Virus record (IMG/VR): IMGVR_UViG_3300048927_000765
Span: 1 to 39,750 of that record
Reading direction: 5' to 3' (one strand)
DNA: 39,750 nt
Source of the DNA: a virus
Positions 23,143-32,700 of this stretch are shown piece by piece. The notes under the pieces were generated by a model. The model did no database searches, had not been told where the DNA came from, and saw nothing but the letters and a program-made list of their open reading frames with translations. Every line of letters starts with the position of its first letter. The first letter of the stretch is position 1. The position numbers were made by a program, and so were the translations under genes.

Positions 23143-23336
23143 TGATCGATACCACCGCCACCCGTCGCACGACCCTGAACGGCAAGACCTATGAGAAGGG
23201 CGATACCGTCCCCATGCCGGCGCAGCAGTTCAAGGATCTCGAGCTCACCGGACGGTTCACGCGCGCACCGGCGGGGAAGAAGACGCCGACAGCCGCCAAG
23301 GCCGACGAGCCCAAGTCGAGCGGCGCCGCCGACTGA
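23142..23336 (+). CDS. Small hypothetical tail-region protein
   Basis: 64 residues starting MIDTTATRRTTLNGKTYEKG and ending with a Lys/Ala/Pro-rich tail (KTPTAAKADEPKSSGAAD). It resembles the first half of the 20726-21013 product in style: a short beta domain with a charged disordered tail. This may be a recurring small phage fold. The ATG overlaps the previous stop (TGATGA). It precedes the tail-tube gene by 65 bases, which contain short GC-rich inverted repeats but no other gene. Confidence 0.62.
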   Translation: MIDTTATRRTTLNGKTYEKGDTVPMPAQQFKDLELTGRFTRAPAGKKTPTAAKADEPKSSGAAD

Positions 23337-23401
23337 CACGAGATTGCCGTCCCCGGCGATAGCCCGCCCCGGCTTAAGGGGCATTCCTCTGGAGAAAATA
23401 G

Positions 23402-23878
23402 ATGACCGTCTTCACTTCGGCCGGGACGACTCTGGCCCTCACCAAAACCGCACCGGCGACCTACAACAAGGCCGGTGTCGAAGCCCTTCTGGCGGCTGCA
23501 ACCAAGATCGGCGAAGTCAGCGACTTGGGTGACATTCCGGCCAAGGCCTATGACATCGTCAACTGGCGCAATATCGCCAGTCGCGGCGACAGCAAGGCCA
23601 AGGGCGGCTATACCCTCGGTACGCAGACAATCACCGTCGGTATCGACCCGAACGACGCTGGCCAGGCGCTGGTCGATACCGCGACTGATGACGATGACTT
23701 CTACACCGCCATCATCTCGCATCCGAAGCTTGGCGTGATCTCCGGTCGCGCCCTGGTGATGGGCGGTCCGCGCAATTACGGCGACGCGAACACCATCGCC
23801 ACCCGGCAGATCACCCTCGAATACTCGATCGTCTCCGAAGATGAAGACGGCCTGGTGATTTACACGCCGGAAGACTGA
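23402..23878 (+). CDS. Major tail tube protein
   Basis: 158 residues. It looks like a siphophage tail-tube protein of the lambda V/HK97 gp type: opening TVFTSAGTTLALTKTAPATY, then IGEVSDLGDIPAKAYDIVNW, a GGYTLGTQTITVGID strand and YSIVSEDEDGLVIYTP at the end. Hexamers stack to build the tube. It stands between tail completion genes and the frameshifting tail chaperone, the classical position. A strong terminator follows, as is usual after a highly expressed tube gene. Confidence 0.9.
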   Translation: MTVFTSAGTTLALTKTAPATYNKAGVEALLAAATKIGEVSDLGDIPAKAYDIVNWRNIASRGDSKAKGGYTLGTQTITVGIDPNDAGQALVDTATDDDDFYTAIISHPKLGVISGRALVMGGPRNYGDANTIATRQITLEYSIVSEDEDGLVIYTPED

Positions 23879-23904
23879 TCTTCCGCATACGCCCCTGAGC
23901 TCAG

Positions 23905-23925
23905 CCCCGCTTCTGCGGGGTTTTT
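23905..23925 (+). terminator. Rho-independent terminator after tail-tube gene
   Basis: CCCCGC (23905-23910), a 4-base loop, GCGGGG (23915-23920) and then five T. It is a compact stem with a U-run, 26 bases after the tail-tube stop. It probably reduces read-through so that the tube protein is made in excess over downstream tail factors. Confidence 0.85.
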
Positions 23926-23928
23926 CAT

Positions 23929-23958
23929 GCCGGTCGGTTGTCAGGGCATCCGACCGGC
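23929..23958 (+). repeat. Second hairpin immediately after the terminator
   Basis: GCCGGTCGG (23929-23937) and CCGACCGGC (23950-23958) form a perfect 9-bp stem with a 12-base loop, three bases after the terminator U-run and 23 bases before the chaperone ATG. There is no U-run. It could shield the 5' end of the read-through or processed chaperone mRNA. Confidence 0.5.
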
Positions 23959-23981
23959 ACCCTCCCTGAAAGGTAAGCCCC

Positions 23982-24446
23982 ATGGCTCTCAAAGCTGCCA
24001 GCCTCCGCGTTACGGACGTTTCCGACCTTCCCGTCAAGAATGCCGACGGTTCCCCGCTCCGCGATCCCGACACCGGCGCCCCGATCACTGCCACCGTCTT
24101 CGGCCCCGGTACCAAGATCTGGCAGGCCGCGAACGCCACGAAACAGCGCAAGGCCGTCAAGCGGTCGCGCGAAGCGAACGGCAAGTTCGAGGCTGCGCTG
24201 GACTTCAAGGAAGAGGACACCGTCGAGTTCCTCTGCGCGATCACCAAGCGGTTCAACGGCCTCGACTGCGATGACGAGCACGGCAACAATATCCAGGACG
24301 AACGCGAAAATGTCCGCGCCGTCTACTCCGACCCGCTGCTCGGCTTCATTCGTGACCACATGGAAGCCGACGTCAGCAACTGGGAAAATTTTATGAAGGC
24401 GTCGCAGGCGCTCTCGAACTCTGGGTCCGTCAGCTCGCCTGGCTGA
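23982..24446 (+). CDS. Tail assembly chaperone, G-type (frame 0 product)
   Basis: 154 residues, the normal termination product of a lambda G/GT-type chaperone pair. It starts MALKAASLRVTDVSDLPVKN and has a basic middle (ANATKQRKAVKRSREANGKF). FKEEDTVEFLCAITKRFNGL and LLGFIRDHMEADVSNWENFM follow near its end. These proteins coat the tape measure during tail assembly and are lost from the virion. Near the 3' end, codons GAA AAT TTT form a perfect -1 slippery heptamer (24386-24392), and the stop comes 17 codons later. The gene lies between the tail tube and the tape measure, as expected. Confidence 0.88.
   Translation: MALKAASLRVTDVSDLPVKNADGSPLRDPDTGAPITATVFGPGTKIWQAANATKQRKAVKRSREANGKFEAALDFKEEDTVEFLCAITKRFNGLDCDDEHGNNIQDERENVRAVYSDPLLGFIRDHMEADVSNWENFMKASQALSNSGSVSSPG
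24386..24392 (+). promoter_or_regulatory. -1 ribosomal frameshift site (slippery heptamer)
   Basis: A AAT TTT in the chaperone frame fits X XXY YYZ with X=A, Y=T and Z=T. Slipping back one base lets ribosomes read on in the frame that stays open to 24868. The position 17 codons before the frame-0 stop matches lambda G/GT and most siphophages. A downstream pseudoknot was not modelled. Confidence 0.85.
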
Positions 24447-24868
24447 ACACCGCCCCGCGCGTCGAGCATACTGGGCAGGGCAGGCCGCCCGAGCCTGTAA
24501 CTCGCGCCGAGGCACTGAAGGGGCAGGGCCGCCAGCCGGTCCTACCCTTCAATCCCGCCCCCTATCTCACTGACTGGCTGCTGGAGATTGGCCCCACTGT
24601 GCCCGGAGGCGAGGGCGCCGCAGCTATCGGCTTTTCCGAAATGGCAGCGTGGTCTCGCCTGATGGGCGTAGACCTTTCGCCCTGGGAATGCCGTACCTTG
24701 CGACGGCTCTCCCGCGCATTCGTAAACCAGCAGAGCGATGCCCGTAATCCCTCGTGCATGGAGCCGATCGTGAAGGTGGATCAGGAAGCGGCACGCAGCC
24801 GCGTGGACGTACAGTTTGCTGCGTTGTTCGCGGCGCTTCGCCAACAGCCTCGCCAGAGAGAGGTTTAG
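24392..24868 (+). CDS. Tail assembly chaperone, frameshift extension (T part of a GT-type fusion)
   Basis: This frame is open from 24356 and has no good start of its own. It is entered by -1 slippage at 24386-24392. The fusion would be 137 frame-0 residues plus 158 residues reading YEGVAGALELWVRQLAWLNT and so on, about 295 residues in total. The extension has typical late-chaperone segments: APYLTDWLLEIGPTVPGGEG, AWSRLMGVDLSPWECRTLRR and LSRAFVNQQSDARNPSCMEP. The T part tethers the tape measure. Only a minority of ribosomes should make the fusion. Confidence 0.8.
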   Translation, partial: YEGVAGALELWVRQLAWLNTAPRVEHTGQGRPPEPVTRAEALKGQGRQPVLPFNPAPYLTDWLLEIGPTVPGGEGAAAIGFSEMAAWSRLMGVDLSPWECRTLRRLSRAFVNQQSDARNPSCMEPIVKVDQEAARSRVDVQFAALFAALRQQPRQREV

Positions 24869-24899
24869 CCTATATCGACACCCTTTTGGGGGTGATTGC

Positions 24900-25262
24900 A
24901 TGATGAAGGTTGCGGCGGCGTTTCTAGGGGTGAGTGCCCTTGCTGGCTGCCACGGCGCTTATGAGCCGGGTATCGAGCAATGTGAAAGCGAGTTGCTGGC
25001 TAAGTTGAAGGCTCCATCGACTTACAAGCGAATAAAAGCCAGTGCCATCATCGTTACTGCGGACGTCATTCGACAAAGCAACCAAGAATTGAAAAAGATG
25101 GGCATTGAGGGCGGCACGGACGAAAATCCTGCCGATTACTTGTCTGTATCCATAGAATACGATGCGTCAAACTCTTACGGCGTCCCTCTTAGGGAGACGC
25201 ATATATGCAGGTACCCGGTCTCCAGCGGCATACCTGATTACAGCAAGACATTAGACGAATAG
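24900..25262 (+). CDS. Lipoprotein moron between chaperone and tape measure
   Basis: 120 residues from ATG at 24900 (a second ATG follows at 24903), after a GGGGGTG ribosome site. Signal peptide MMKVAAAFLGVSALAGC ends in a lipobox LAGC, so Cys17 should be lipidated and the protein anchored in the membrane. The mature domain has a Cys (QCESELLAKLKAPSTYKRIK), a strand VSIEYDASNSYGVPLRETHI and a second Cys (CRYPVS). Small lipoproteins in this slot of siphophages are often superinfection-exclusion proteins (Llp- or Cor-like). Composition is more AT-rich than the neighbours, so it looks like an inserted gene. The exclusion role is inference. Confidence 0.75.
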   Translation: MMKVAAAFLGVSALAGCHGAYEPGIEQCESELLAKLKAPSTYKRIKASAIIVTADVIRQSNQELKKMGIEGGTDENPADYLSVSIEYDASNSYGVPLRETHICRYPVSSGIPDYSKTLDE

Positions 25263-25269
25263 AACTTCC

Positions 25270-25294
25270 TTTCCGCAAGGCTCTCCTGCGGAAA
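25270..25294 (+). repeat. Hairpin after the lipoprotein gene
   Basis: TTTCCGCA (25270-25277) and TGCGGAAA (25287-25294) form an 8-bp perfect stem with a 9-base loop, starting 7 bases after the lipoprotein stop. It is a stem without a U-run and may act with the terminator just downstream. Confidence 0.5.
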
Positions 25295-25311
25295 ATTGGC
25301 ATTGGCATCAT

Positions 25312-25339
25312 AGGGCGGTCTTTCGGGGCTGCCCTTTTT
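25312..25339 (+). terminator. Terminator before the tape measure gene
   Basis: AGGGC (25312-25316) pairs with GCCCT (25331-25335) around a 14-base loop, followed by a run of T (five in a row to 25339). The stem is short. It lies 15 bases before the tape measure ATG, so it may be a partial terminator closing the lipoprotein moron unit. Confidence 0.55.
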
Positions 25340-25354
25340 CTTTGAGGTGCTGAA

Positions 25355-28300
25355 ATGGCAGGTGGTATCCCGGCTGGTCGCCTTTCAATCGAGATCGTGG
25401 CCGAAGTCGCCCGGCTCCAGGCGGACATGGACAAGGTGAAACGCCTCGTCCGCGATGCCAGCGGCGACATCGCGAAGAACGCGAAGGCCGCGAACGACAA
25501 TCTCGCCGTGATCGGGCGCGGCGCCGGCGCTGGCTTGAAGCAGTTTTCTCAGGAGGCTCAGCGAGCGAACGAGTACCTCCGCAAAATCGCGCAGACATCC
25601 GCAGATGTCGTGACCAGGGTGAATGCGGTGACCGGCGTCACCGGCGGCATGCGACGATCTGCAGAGGACTTCGCTGCCTATGGCAAGGAGCTCGACCGGC
25701 TGCGCGGCCAATACAACCCGTTGTTCGCCGTCATCCAGAATTACCGCACTTCTGTGGAAGAGATTCGCCGGGCGCATTCGGTCGGCGCCATCTCGGCAGA
25801 TGAAATGACCCAGGCGATCAATCGCCAACGCCAAGCGTCGCTCGAATCGATCGCTGCCATCAAAGGCCGCGCCACAGCGACGCAACTAGACGCGCAGGCC
25901 CAACGAGACGCGGCGCAGGCTTCCCAGGCAGCAGGTCAAGCTGCGGAACAAGCAGCGCGCCAGCAGGCGACTTACGCGGCACAGGCAGCGAACGTGCGCG
26001 CGCAGCTCGATCCGATGTTCGCGGCGCAACAACGCTTCAACCAGCAGATGGACCTGCTCGATACCCTGCTTCGCGAAGGCGCGATCCGCCAGCATGAGTA
26101 CGCGGCAGCTACGGCACAGGCGCGCGCCGCGCTCCAGGACCATGCCCAGGCTCTTATGCGCAACGAGGCGGTGCTCGAAGATGTAGGAAGTGGCCTTCAG
26201 AATTCATCTGGCAATGCTCGCAACTTCTCGCTTCAGATGAGTCAGGTCGGTCAGCAGGTCATGGCTGGTACTGGCGTGATTCAGGCGCTGGCGATCCAGC
26301 TTCCCGATATGACTGCCGGGATGCACGCCGCACAGGAAGGCGCTGGTCGCTTCGCTGCCTTCATGGGCGGTCCGTGGGGTATCGCACTGACGACGGCGAT
26401 CGGTTTGGCGGCGACGTTCGGCATGAAACTGCTTGAACAGGCCGATGCGGCCAAAGACGCCACAGAGCAGCTCCAGAAAAATGCCGAATCTGCCGAGGTA
26501 GGACGGAAAGCGAAGGCTGAGTTCGAGAAGACCGAAATCGCGGTCACCGAAGCTATCCGAGAACAGGCGGAAGCGCTCGGAAAGACCATTGAAGGCATGA
26601 GGTCGGCCGCGGATCTCGCCTACGAGGCAGCCAGAGGCCATCTGGAGGAAGAGAGGAAGATCCGAGACAAAACCAAAGCCTTGCTGGAAAACGCTTTGGC
26701 ACAGGAGAAGGCCAACGCCGCCTACATGCGTTCGCCCAACGCGGCAAAGGAAGGTAACCTCGGTTTCTCGCAGATGCAGCGCTCGCAGCAGGCCGTGGCC
26801 GATCTCGAAAAGCGCATCACTGCTGCCGACGCCGCCATTGCGAAGGCCCAGAGCAGTGTCGTTGTGGCGCAGTCCCTATATTCAACCGAGATCGGCGCAA
26901 GGCAGGCCGATCCGCTGGAGCGCATCCGCCAAAAGTACGAAGGGCCGAGCGGCCTGATCGAGCAGGCCCGCAAGCGCGCCGTCGCCGAGGGCAAGGTCGG
27001 CGTTGAGTTGCAGAACCAGGTAACCACGCTCAAGCGCCAGCAGGCCACGGAAGTCGAAGCGGCGCGCGAAGCTCAGAAGATTCACCGGCCTACCTCCGAC
27101 GAGCGCCGCGCCGAGCGGCTGGGTCGTGAAGCCAACGCGACTGAGGCCCTGATCGCCGGTCTCTACAAGTCTGCCGATGCCTATGCCGTCAGCACCGCCG
27201 CGGGCATCCGCGCGCGTGTCGAAGCCGAGGCGACCGCCAAGGGCATCCAGAAGCAGGCCGACGTGCAGTCCTATGCCGCCGCCGAACTGCGCAGCTACGT
27301 GGCTGATCAGGTCACCGGGTCGGCGGAAGCGGTCGCAGCGATGAACGACCAGACCCGGGCCCAGGAATTTGTCAACGCGGCGATCCGCAACGGCACGCTG
27401 GACGCCAGCAAGGCGGCCGAGGCCCTGGCCGACATGGCGGAGCAGCAGAAGCTCGTGACTGCCATGGGCGTCGCGTCCATGAACAATGACAAGGAGGGTT
27501 ACGATGCAGCGAAAAAGGCGCTGAAGGGACTAACGGAAGCCCAGCTCGCCAACAAGAAGGCGCGCAAGGAAACCGAGGATGCGATCCAGTCGGAACAGCT
27601 CGGCCGCGCGATCGAAGATATCCGCACCGAAACCAAGCTGACAGCGGGCCTCGGCGCCGCGCGTCTCCAGGCGCTGCGCGGGCTGTCCGGCGATGCGTTG
27701 GAAGACGAGCTGGCGCGGATCGCGCTGGAGCAGGAAAAGATCGCGATCCAGGTGCGCGCGGAAACCGAGGCCCGGCGCCTGCGCGATGCTGGCCTGACGA
27801 AGACCGCCGAGCTGAAACTGGCGGAGGCGGAAGCGCTGAAGCAGCAGGCTGATGCGCGCTTCGAGATCGAGAAGCAGACGGTCGCGGTAGAGCGGTACAA
27901 CGACCGCCTGCGCGACACGATCGACCTGCTTGGCGACATGGGCAAGGTCGGCCAGGGTTTGGGCGCCCTCCTGGGTGTCTTCTCCGGCAACACGACTGGC
28001 ATCCGCGGGCCGCTGGGCGACCTGCTCAACACCGACATGACCGGCAAGAACGACAAGGGCGAAGAGATTGCCTCGTCCATTGGCGAGGAAATGTCGAAGA
28101 TCTTCAAGAAGGACGGCGCGTTCGTGAAGGCTGTCGTCCCCGCGCTGCAAAGCGCTGCGACCGGCATGGCCGCCAGCTCGACCCTGTTCGGGAAGCAGTC
28201 CGCGTCCGAACAGGCCGGCTCCGCCATCGGCGGCGCGCTGGGCGGCAGCAAGTTGGTCGAGGGCGCTTTGTCGAAGGGGCTGGAGAAGCTCTCGGCAGGC

Positions 28301-29728
28301 CTCGGCCAGTTTGCCGGGCCGCTCGGTTCGATGCTGGGCGGAGTGCTGGGCAGCGTGCTTGGCGGCGCGTTCACGAAGGTGAAGTGGGGCCGCGTCGATC
28401 TGTCGGCGGCGGGCGTGTCCGGCACGTCCGGAAACAGCGGATCGTCGCAGAAGGCGGCGCTGGCGGCTGGTAACAGCATCTATGGCGGCCTGGCTGATCT
28501 CGCCGCGCAGTTCGGCGGCTCGATCGGCAACTTCGGCAACATCAGCGTCGGCGTCCGCCATGGTGACTACCGCGTCAACGCCAGCGGCACCTCGCTCAAG
28601 GTCAAGAAGGGCGCCGTCGACTTCAACGACGATGCCGAGGCCGCCGTGGCCTACGCCATGAAGCTCGCCATTGAGCGAGGCGCGATCAACGGCATCCGGG
28701 CCTCCACGAACAACCTGCTCAAGGCAGGCGAGGACCTACAGGCGCAGATCACGAAGGCAGCCAGCTTCGAGAACGTGTTCACCGAATTGAAGACGTATCT
28801 CGATCCAGTCGGCGCCGAGCTCGACACGATCGACAAGGAGTTCGCGAACCTGCGCTCGATCTTCGCCGAGGCGGGCGCGACGGCAGCGGAATACGCCCAG
28901 CTTGAGCAGCTGCTGTCGATCAAGCGGCAGGAGGCCATGAACAAGGAGGCTGACGCGCTCAATGACATCCGCTCGCGGATCGCGGAGGCGTCCGGGGACG
29001 AGGCCACTGCGACGGCCATCGCCCGCGCCAAGGAACTGCGGGACGCGACCAGCGACGCGCAGCGCGCCTTGCTCCAGCAGCTCTACGCGATCGAGGATGC
29101 CAACGCCGCGCAGGATAAGCTCACCCAGGCGCAAGAAGCAGCGGCCACGGCGGCCGAGCAGCTGCGCCAGACGTGGGAATCCGTCAGCGACAGCCTGGTG
29201 GACGAAGTGAACCGCATTCGCGGCCTGACCGGCGGGGATGATGCTGCCAGCTTCGTCACCTTGCAGGGGCAGTTCAACGCCGCTGTGCTCGCGGCCCGGG
29301 GCGGCGACCAGGAAGCGGCGGCCAAGCTGGCCGACCTCAGCCAGTCGCTGCTCGATGTCGCCGGCAACGTCGCCACGAGCCGCCAGGAGCTGGAGCGCAT
29401 CAAGGCCGAGACGGCGGCGAAGCTTGAAGGCGTAATCGATGCCGCCAACGGGTACGCGGGCGGTAAGCCCTCCACGTCCGTCTCCGCCTCCGCATCGTCG
29501 GCGATCGACGCGGCCAGCACCGCCACGGGCGGCACGTCTTCGGCAAGCGGCAGCAACGATGCCTCCGAGCTGCGGGCGATCCGCGCAGAGCAGGCCCAAA
29601 TGCGAGCCGATTTGAACAACGGCCTGGCGGCAATCGCGAGTGGCGTGAACCGATCTGCGAAGGTGCTGGAGGATACGAGCGCGGAATCGGGTGGCCAGGC
29701 ATTCGCTGTTTCGGGAGTTGCGAAGTGA
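25355..29728 (+). CDS. Tail tape measure protein
   Basis: 1457 residues, the longest gene of the window. It is mostly long Ala/Glu/Gln/Arg-rich helices (for example EKANAAYMRSPNAAKEGNLG and ATQLDAQAQRDAAQASQAAG). A hydrophobic segment at about 338-360 (GGPWGIALTTAIGLAATFGM) and Gly-rich hydrophobic stretches at about 980-1010 (LGSMLGGVLGSVLGGAFTKV) probably insert into the host membrane on infection. At the usual ~0.15 nm per residue, length suggests a tail of about 200 nm. No peptidase or lysozyme motif is recognised. A GAGG lies 8 bases before the ATG, and the GTG of the next gene overlaps its stop by 4 bases. Confidence 0.93.
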   Translation: MAGGIPAGRLSIEIVAEVARLQADMDKVKRLVRDASGDIAKNAKAANDNLAVIGRGAGAGLKQFSQEAQRANEYLRKIAQTSADVVTRVNAVTGVTGGMRRSAEDFAAYGKELDRLRGQYNPLFAVIQNYRTSVEEIRRAHSVGAISADEMTQAINRQRQASLESIAAIKGRATATQLDAQAQRDAAQASQAAGQAAEQAARQQATYAAQAANVRAQLDPMFAAQQRFNQQMDLLDTLLREGAIRQHEYAAATAQARAALQDHAQALMRNEAVLEDVGSGLQNSSGNARNFSLQMSQVGQQVMAGTGVIQALAIQLPDMTAGMHAAQEGAGRFAAFMGGPWGIALTTAIGLAATFGMKLLEQADAAKDATEQLQKNAESAEVGRKAKAEFEKTEIAVTEAIREQAEALGKTIEGMRSAADLAYEAARGHLEEERKIRDKTKALLENALAQEKANAAYMRSPNAAKEGNLGFSQMQRSQQAVADLEKRITAADAAIAKAQSSVVVAQSLYSTEIGARQADPLERIRQKYEGPSGLIEQARKRAVAEGKVGVELQNQVTTLKRQQATEVEAAREAQKIHRPTSDERRAERLGREANATEALIAGLYKSADAYAVSTAAGIRARVEAEATAKGIQKQADVQSYAAAELRSYVADQVTGSAEAVAAMNDQTRAQEFVNAAIRNGTLDASKAAEALADMAEQQKLVTAMGVASMNNDKEGYDAAKKALKGLTEAQLANKKARKETEDAIQSEQLGRAIEDIRTETKLTAGLGAARLQALRGLSGDALEDELARIALEQEKIAIQVRAETEARRLRDAGLTKTAELKLAEAEALKQQADARFEIEKQTVAVERYNDRLRDTIDLLGDMGKVGQGLGALLGVFSGNTTGIRGPLGDLLNTDMTGKNDKGEEIASSIGEEMSKIFKKDGAFVKAVVPALQSAATGMAASSTLFGKQSASEQAGSAIGGALGGSKLVEGALSKGLEKLSAGLGQFAGPLGSMLGGVLGSVLGGAFTKVKWGRVDLSAAGVSGTSGNSGSSQKAALAAGNSIYGGLADLAAQFGGSIGNFGNISVGVRHGDYRVNASGTSLKVKKGAVDFNDDAEAAVAYAMKLAIERGAINGIRASTNNLLKAGEDLQAQITKAASFENVFTELKTYLDPVGAELDTIDKEFANLRSIFAEAGATAAEYAQLEQLLSIKRQEAMNKEADALNDIRSRIAEASGDEATATAIARAKELRDATSDAQRALLQQLYAIEDANAAQDKLTQAQEAAATAAEQLRQTWESVSDSLVDEVNRIRGLTGGDDAASFVTLQGQFNAAVLAARGGDQEAAAKLADLSQSLLDVAGNVATSRQELERIKAETAAKLEGVIDAANGYAGGKPSTSVSASASSAIDAASTATGGTSSASGSNDASELRAIRAEQAQMRADLNNGLAAIASGVNRSAKVLEDTSAESGGQAFAVSGVAK

Positions 29729-32700
29729 GGGTAGTTCTCGACAGCGGCGAAACGCTGGATCTCGGCGAGACCGAGGCCACGCCGACCATCGGCATCGTCG
29801 ACTATAGCCGCCGGGTGACCGACGATTATGGCGTGACGACGGTCGTTGAGCGCGGCTTCGCACGGCGCATGTCCGTGCGGCTGGTGGTCCCATTCGACCA
29901 GGCCGACGCGCTCCAGGCGAGCCTTGCCGCCATCCGCGCCAAGCCCGCGCGCTGGATCGCCGATGAAGGCGTGGACTGGCTCGACTTCCGGGGGTTCTTC
30001 AAGGACTTCGAGATTGATCTCCCGGTCCCGCCGAAAGCCTATTGCACCCTGACGGTCGAGGCACTGACGGACACAGAGGCGTTCGCGGACGCCGGCGGCG
30101 ATCCCGCACCGCTTGGCCAGGCCTCCACGTTGCAGGTGCTCCAGCCCGCCACCATCGCAGGCGGCGCGCTGGTCGCAAGCACGGTGCCGGAGAACGACTA
30201 TCCGGAGTGGTCGGCGGGCACGACGTACCCGCTCGGTGCCCGCGTCATCAAGGCGGCCACGCACCGGATCTACGAGAGCGGCTCGATCGGCAACGTCGGC
30301 AACGACCCGGTCGGGGTGTCCGGCAAGTGGCGCGACATCGGCCCCACGAACCGGTGGGCGATGTTCGACCAGGCGCTCGGCTCGACCACCGAGGCCGCCG
30401 GCCAGATCACCGTGACGCTTGCGGAGGGCACCATCAATGCGGCGGCGCTGCTGGACGTGAAGGCGGCGACGGTGCGCGTCGTGGCCAACGGTTACGACCG
30501 GACCCTCGCGCCCAATGCCAGCGGGACGGTGACCTTCCTCGATATGCCGGAAACCGCCGGACAGGTCACAGTGGTCATCACCGGGCCGGTCACGGTCGAG
30601 GTGGGAACGCTGCTGGTCGGCAAGCTGGTCGGCCTCGGCTCCACGACCGACGACGCCAAGGCCGGAATCACGGACTTCAGCCGTAAGGAGGCGGACGAGT
30701 TCGGCGATATCCAGGTGGTCGAGCGCGCCTGGGCAAAGCGCATGACGCTGCCCGCCAAGCTGCGCCGCGATGCCATCGACCTCGTCGCCGGTCGGATCGC
30801 CGCGGTGCGCGCGAAGCCGTCGCTGTGGATCGGCAAGGAAGGGATGGAGACCCTTACCGTCTACGGGTTCTTCAAGGACTTCTCCATTGCGGTCGATACG
30901 ACCATCTGCTCGCTCTCCCTCTCGATCGAGGGGTTGAGCACGGCGGGCAAAGTCGAGCCGCTCACCGCGAGCGTGGACTGGCCCGATGTGGGCGACCCGG
31001 CGGGCACGAAGCCCGAGGACAACGCCACCGTTGGCGCGCCTGCCGGTACGGACGTAGCCGGCAAGCCCGCCGAGGAAGTGGTGGGCCAGCTGGAACAGCA
31101 GGACGAGGCGCTCGCCCAGCTCGACACCGACATTGGTCAGGCCACCATCAACATCGCCGCGGCGCAGAACACTATCGCGCAGATGCAGGTCGACGCGGCG
31201 GCGACGAAGGCTGAGCTGGAAGAGGATATCTCCTCCCTCAATGCCACGGCCGCGCAAATCCAAGCCGACGCGGCGGGTACGCGCGCGAGCCTGGAGACCG
31301 CGCAGGCCGACATCCTTGCGGCCGGTGGGCGGATCGACACGATCGAGATCGCGCTGGGCGATCAGGAAGCGTCGATCAACAGCATCGCGCAGACGGTCAG
31401 CAACCACACGGGGCGGCTTGCGTCGATCGATACCACGCTCACGGCGAATGGCGCGTCCATCAATCAGAACGCGCAGACCATCAGCGCCGTGCAGGGCGAT
31501 CTCGCCTCGCTGTCGAGCACGGTGTCTACGCAGGGCGCCTCGATCTCGCAGAACGCTCAGGCCATCTCGACGGCGAACCAGAACATCGCCAGCCTGACGA
31601 CGCGTGTGGGCACGGCGGAAAGCTCGATCAGCCAGAACGCGACGGCGATCAGCGGCGTTTCGGGCCGGACGGCGACCTTGGAAAGTACGGTGTCGGCGCA
31701 TGGCACTTCGATCACGCAGAATGCCCAGGCGATCAGCACGACGCAGGGCAACCTTGCCTCACTGTCCAGCACGGTCACCTCGCAGGGTTCGTCGATCAGT
31801 CAGCTTCAGAGCGCATCTTCAACGCAGGCCGGGGACATCGCGACCCTGAAAACCCGCGTTGTCGCTGGGTCGCCGAACCTCTATTCGAACGGCGGCCTAG
31901 AACAAGGCTTGGTCAACTTCGGCGCCCCCGTAGGAGTTACGCTGTCTATCGAATTCAGCGGATGGGCTGGCCGTCACTTGAAGTTGACGACCTCGTTGGC
32001 GGATTTTTACGTCAACACCCCGGCTATTCCTTGCGATGCAGGGGTTACCTACACGGCCAGCGCCGACACGAATTTCACCGCGTCCACGGGATCGATGAGG
32101 ACGCATCTGATCTTCGTGAATTCGTCCAACCTGGAGATTGCCCGCTTCACTGCACCTGCCCGCGGCGGCCATAACTTCGATACGACAGAGAATGGCCGGG
32201 CGGCCAACGCATGCACCGGGCTGGCGCCCGCCGGTACCACCGGGATGCTGCTGCAAGTCCAGTGGCTTGGGGTTACCGGCATCGGGTACGCCGGGGTGAG
32301 GCTTATCAAATTTGAGTCCGGGGCCACTTGGTCAACCTATTCCCCGGAAGCCTCTATTGTTCAAACCTACACGGCGCTTTCGACGGCGCAGACGCAGATC
32401 GCCAGCCTTCAAACGACTGTTTCGACGCAAGGGGCGACGATCGCTTCGAACGCGACGGCGATCTCCACCCTGCAAACCCAGACGGCTACACTTACCACTC
32501 AGGTAACGTCCGGTAATCCGAACCTCTTGGCGAATGGCGGCTTCGAGAACGGCCTGAAGTCATGGGCGCAGGCTCCTTCAAACTGGGGGTGGTCAGGTCC
32601 GGCGTCAACTTGGGGGACATACGTTTACTTCGGTGTGAATGGCAGTTCCGGAGCTGACAGGTATTTTTACCTCGATAGTGATTACATCGGGGTCGAGCAG

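Noticed and set aside
24599-24868. Independent small gene downstream of the chaperone
   Set aside because: The same frame is open from 24356 through the slippery heptamer and has no ribosome site; it is better explained as the frameshift extension.
29083-31701. 872-residue open frame on the minus strand over the tape measure and fibre genes
   Set aside because: It is opposite two clear tail genes, is very rich in Arg/Ala/Gly as expected for a GC-rich shadow frame, and shows no domain.
31440-31860. Repeated units in the fibre gene as a CRISPR or DNA repeat array
   Set aside because: They are imperfect coding repeats (NAQAIS-type heptads) in frame with a coiled-coil protein, without uniform spacers.
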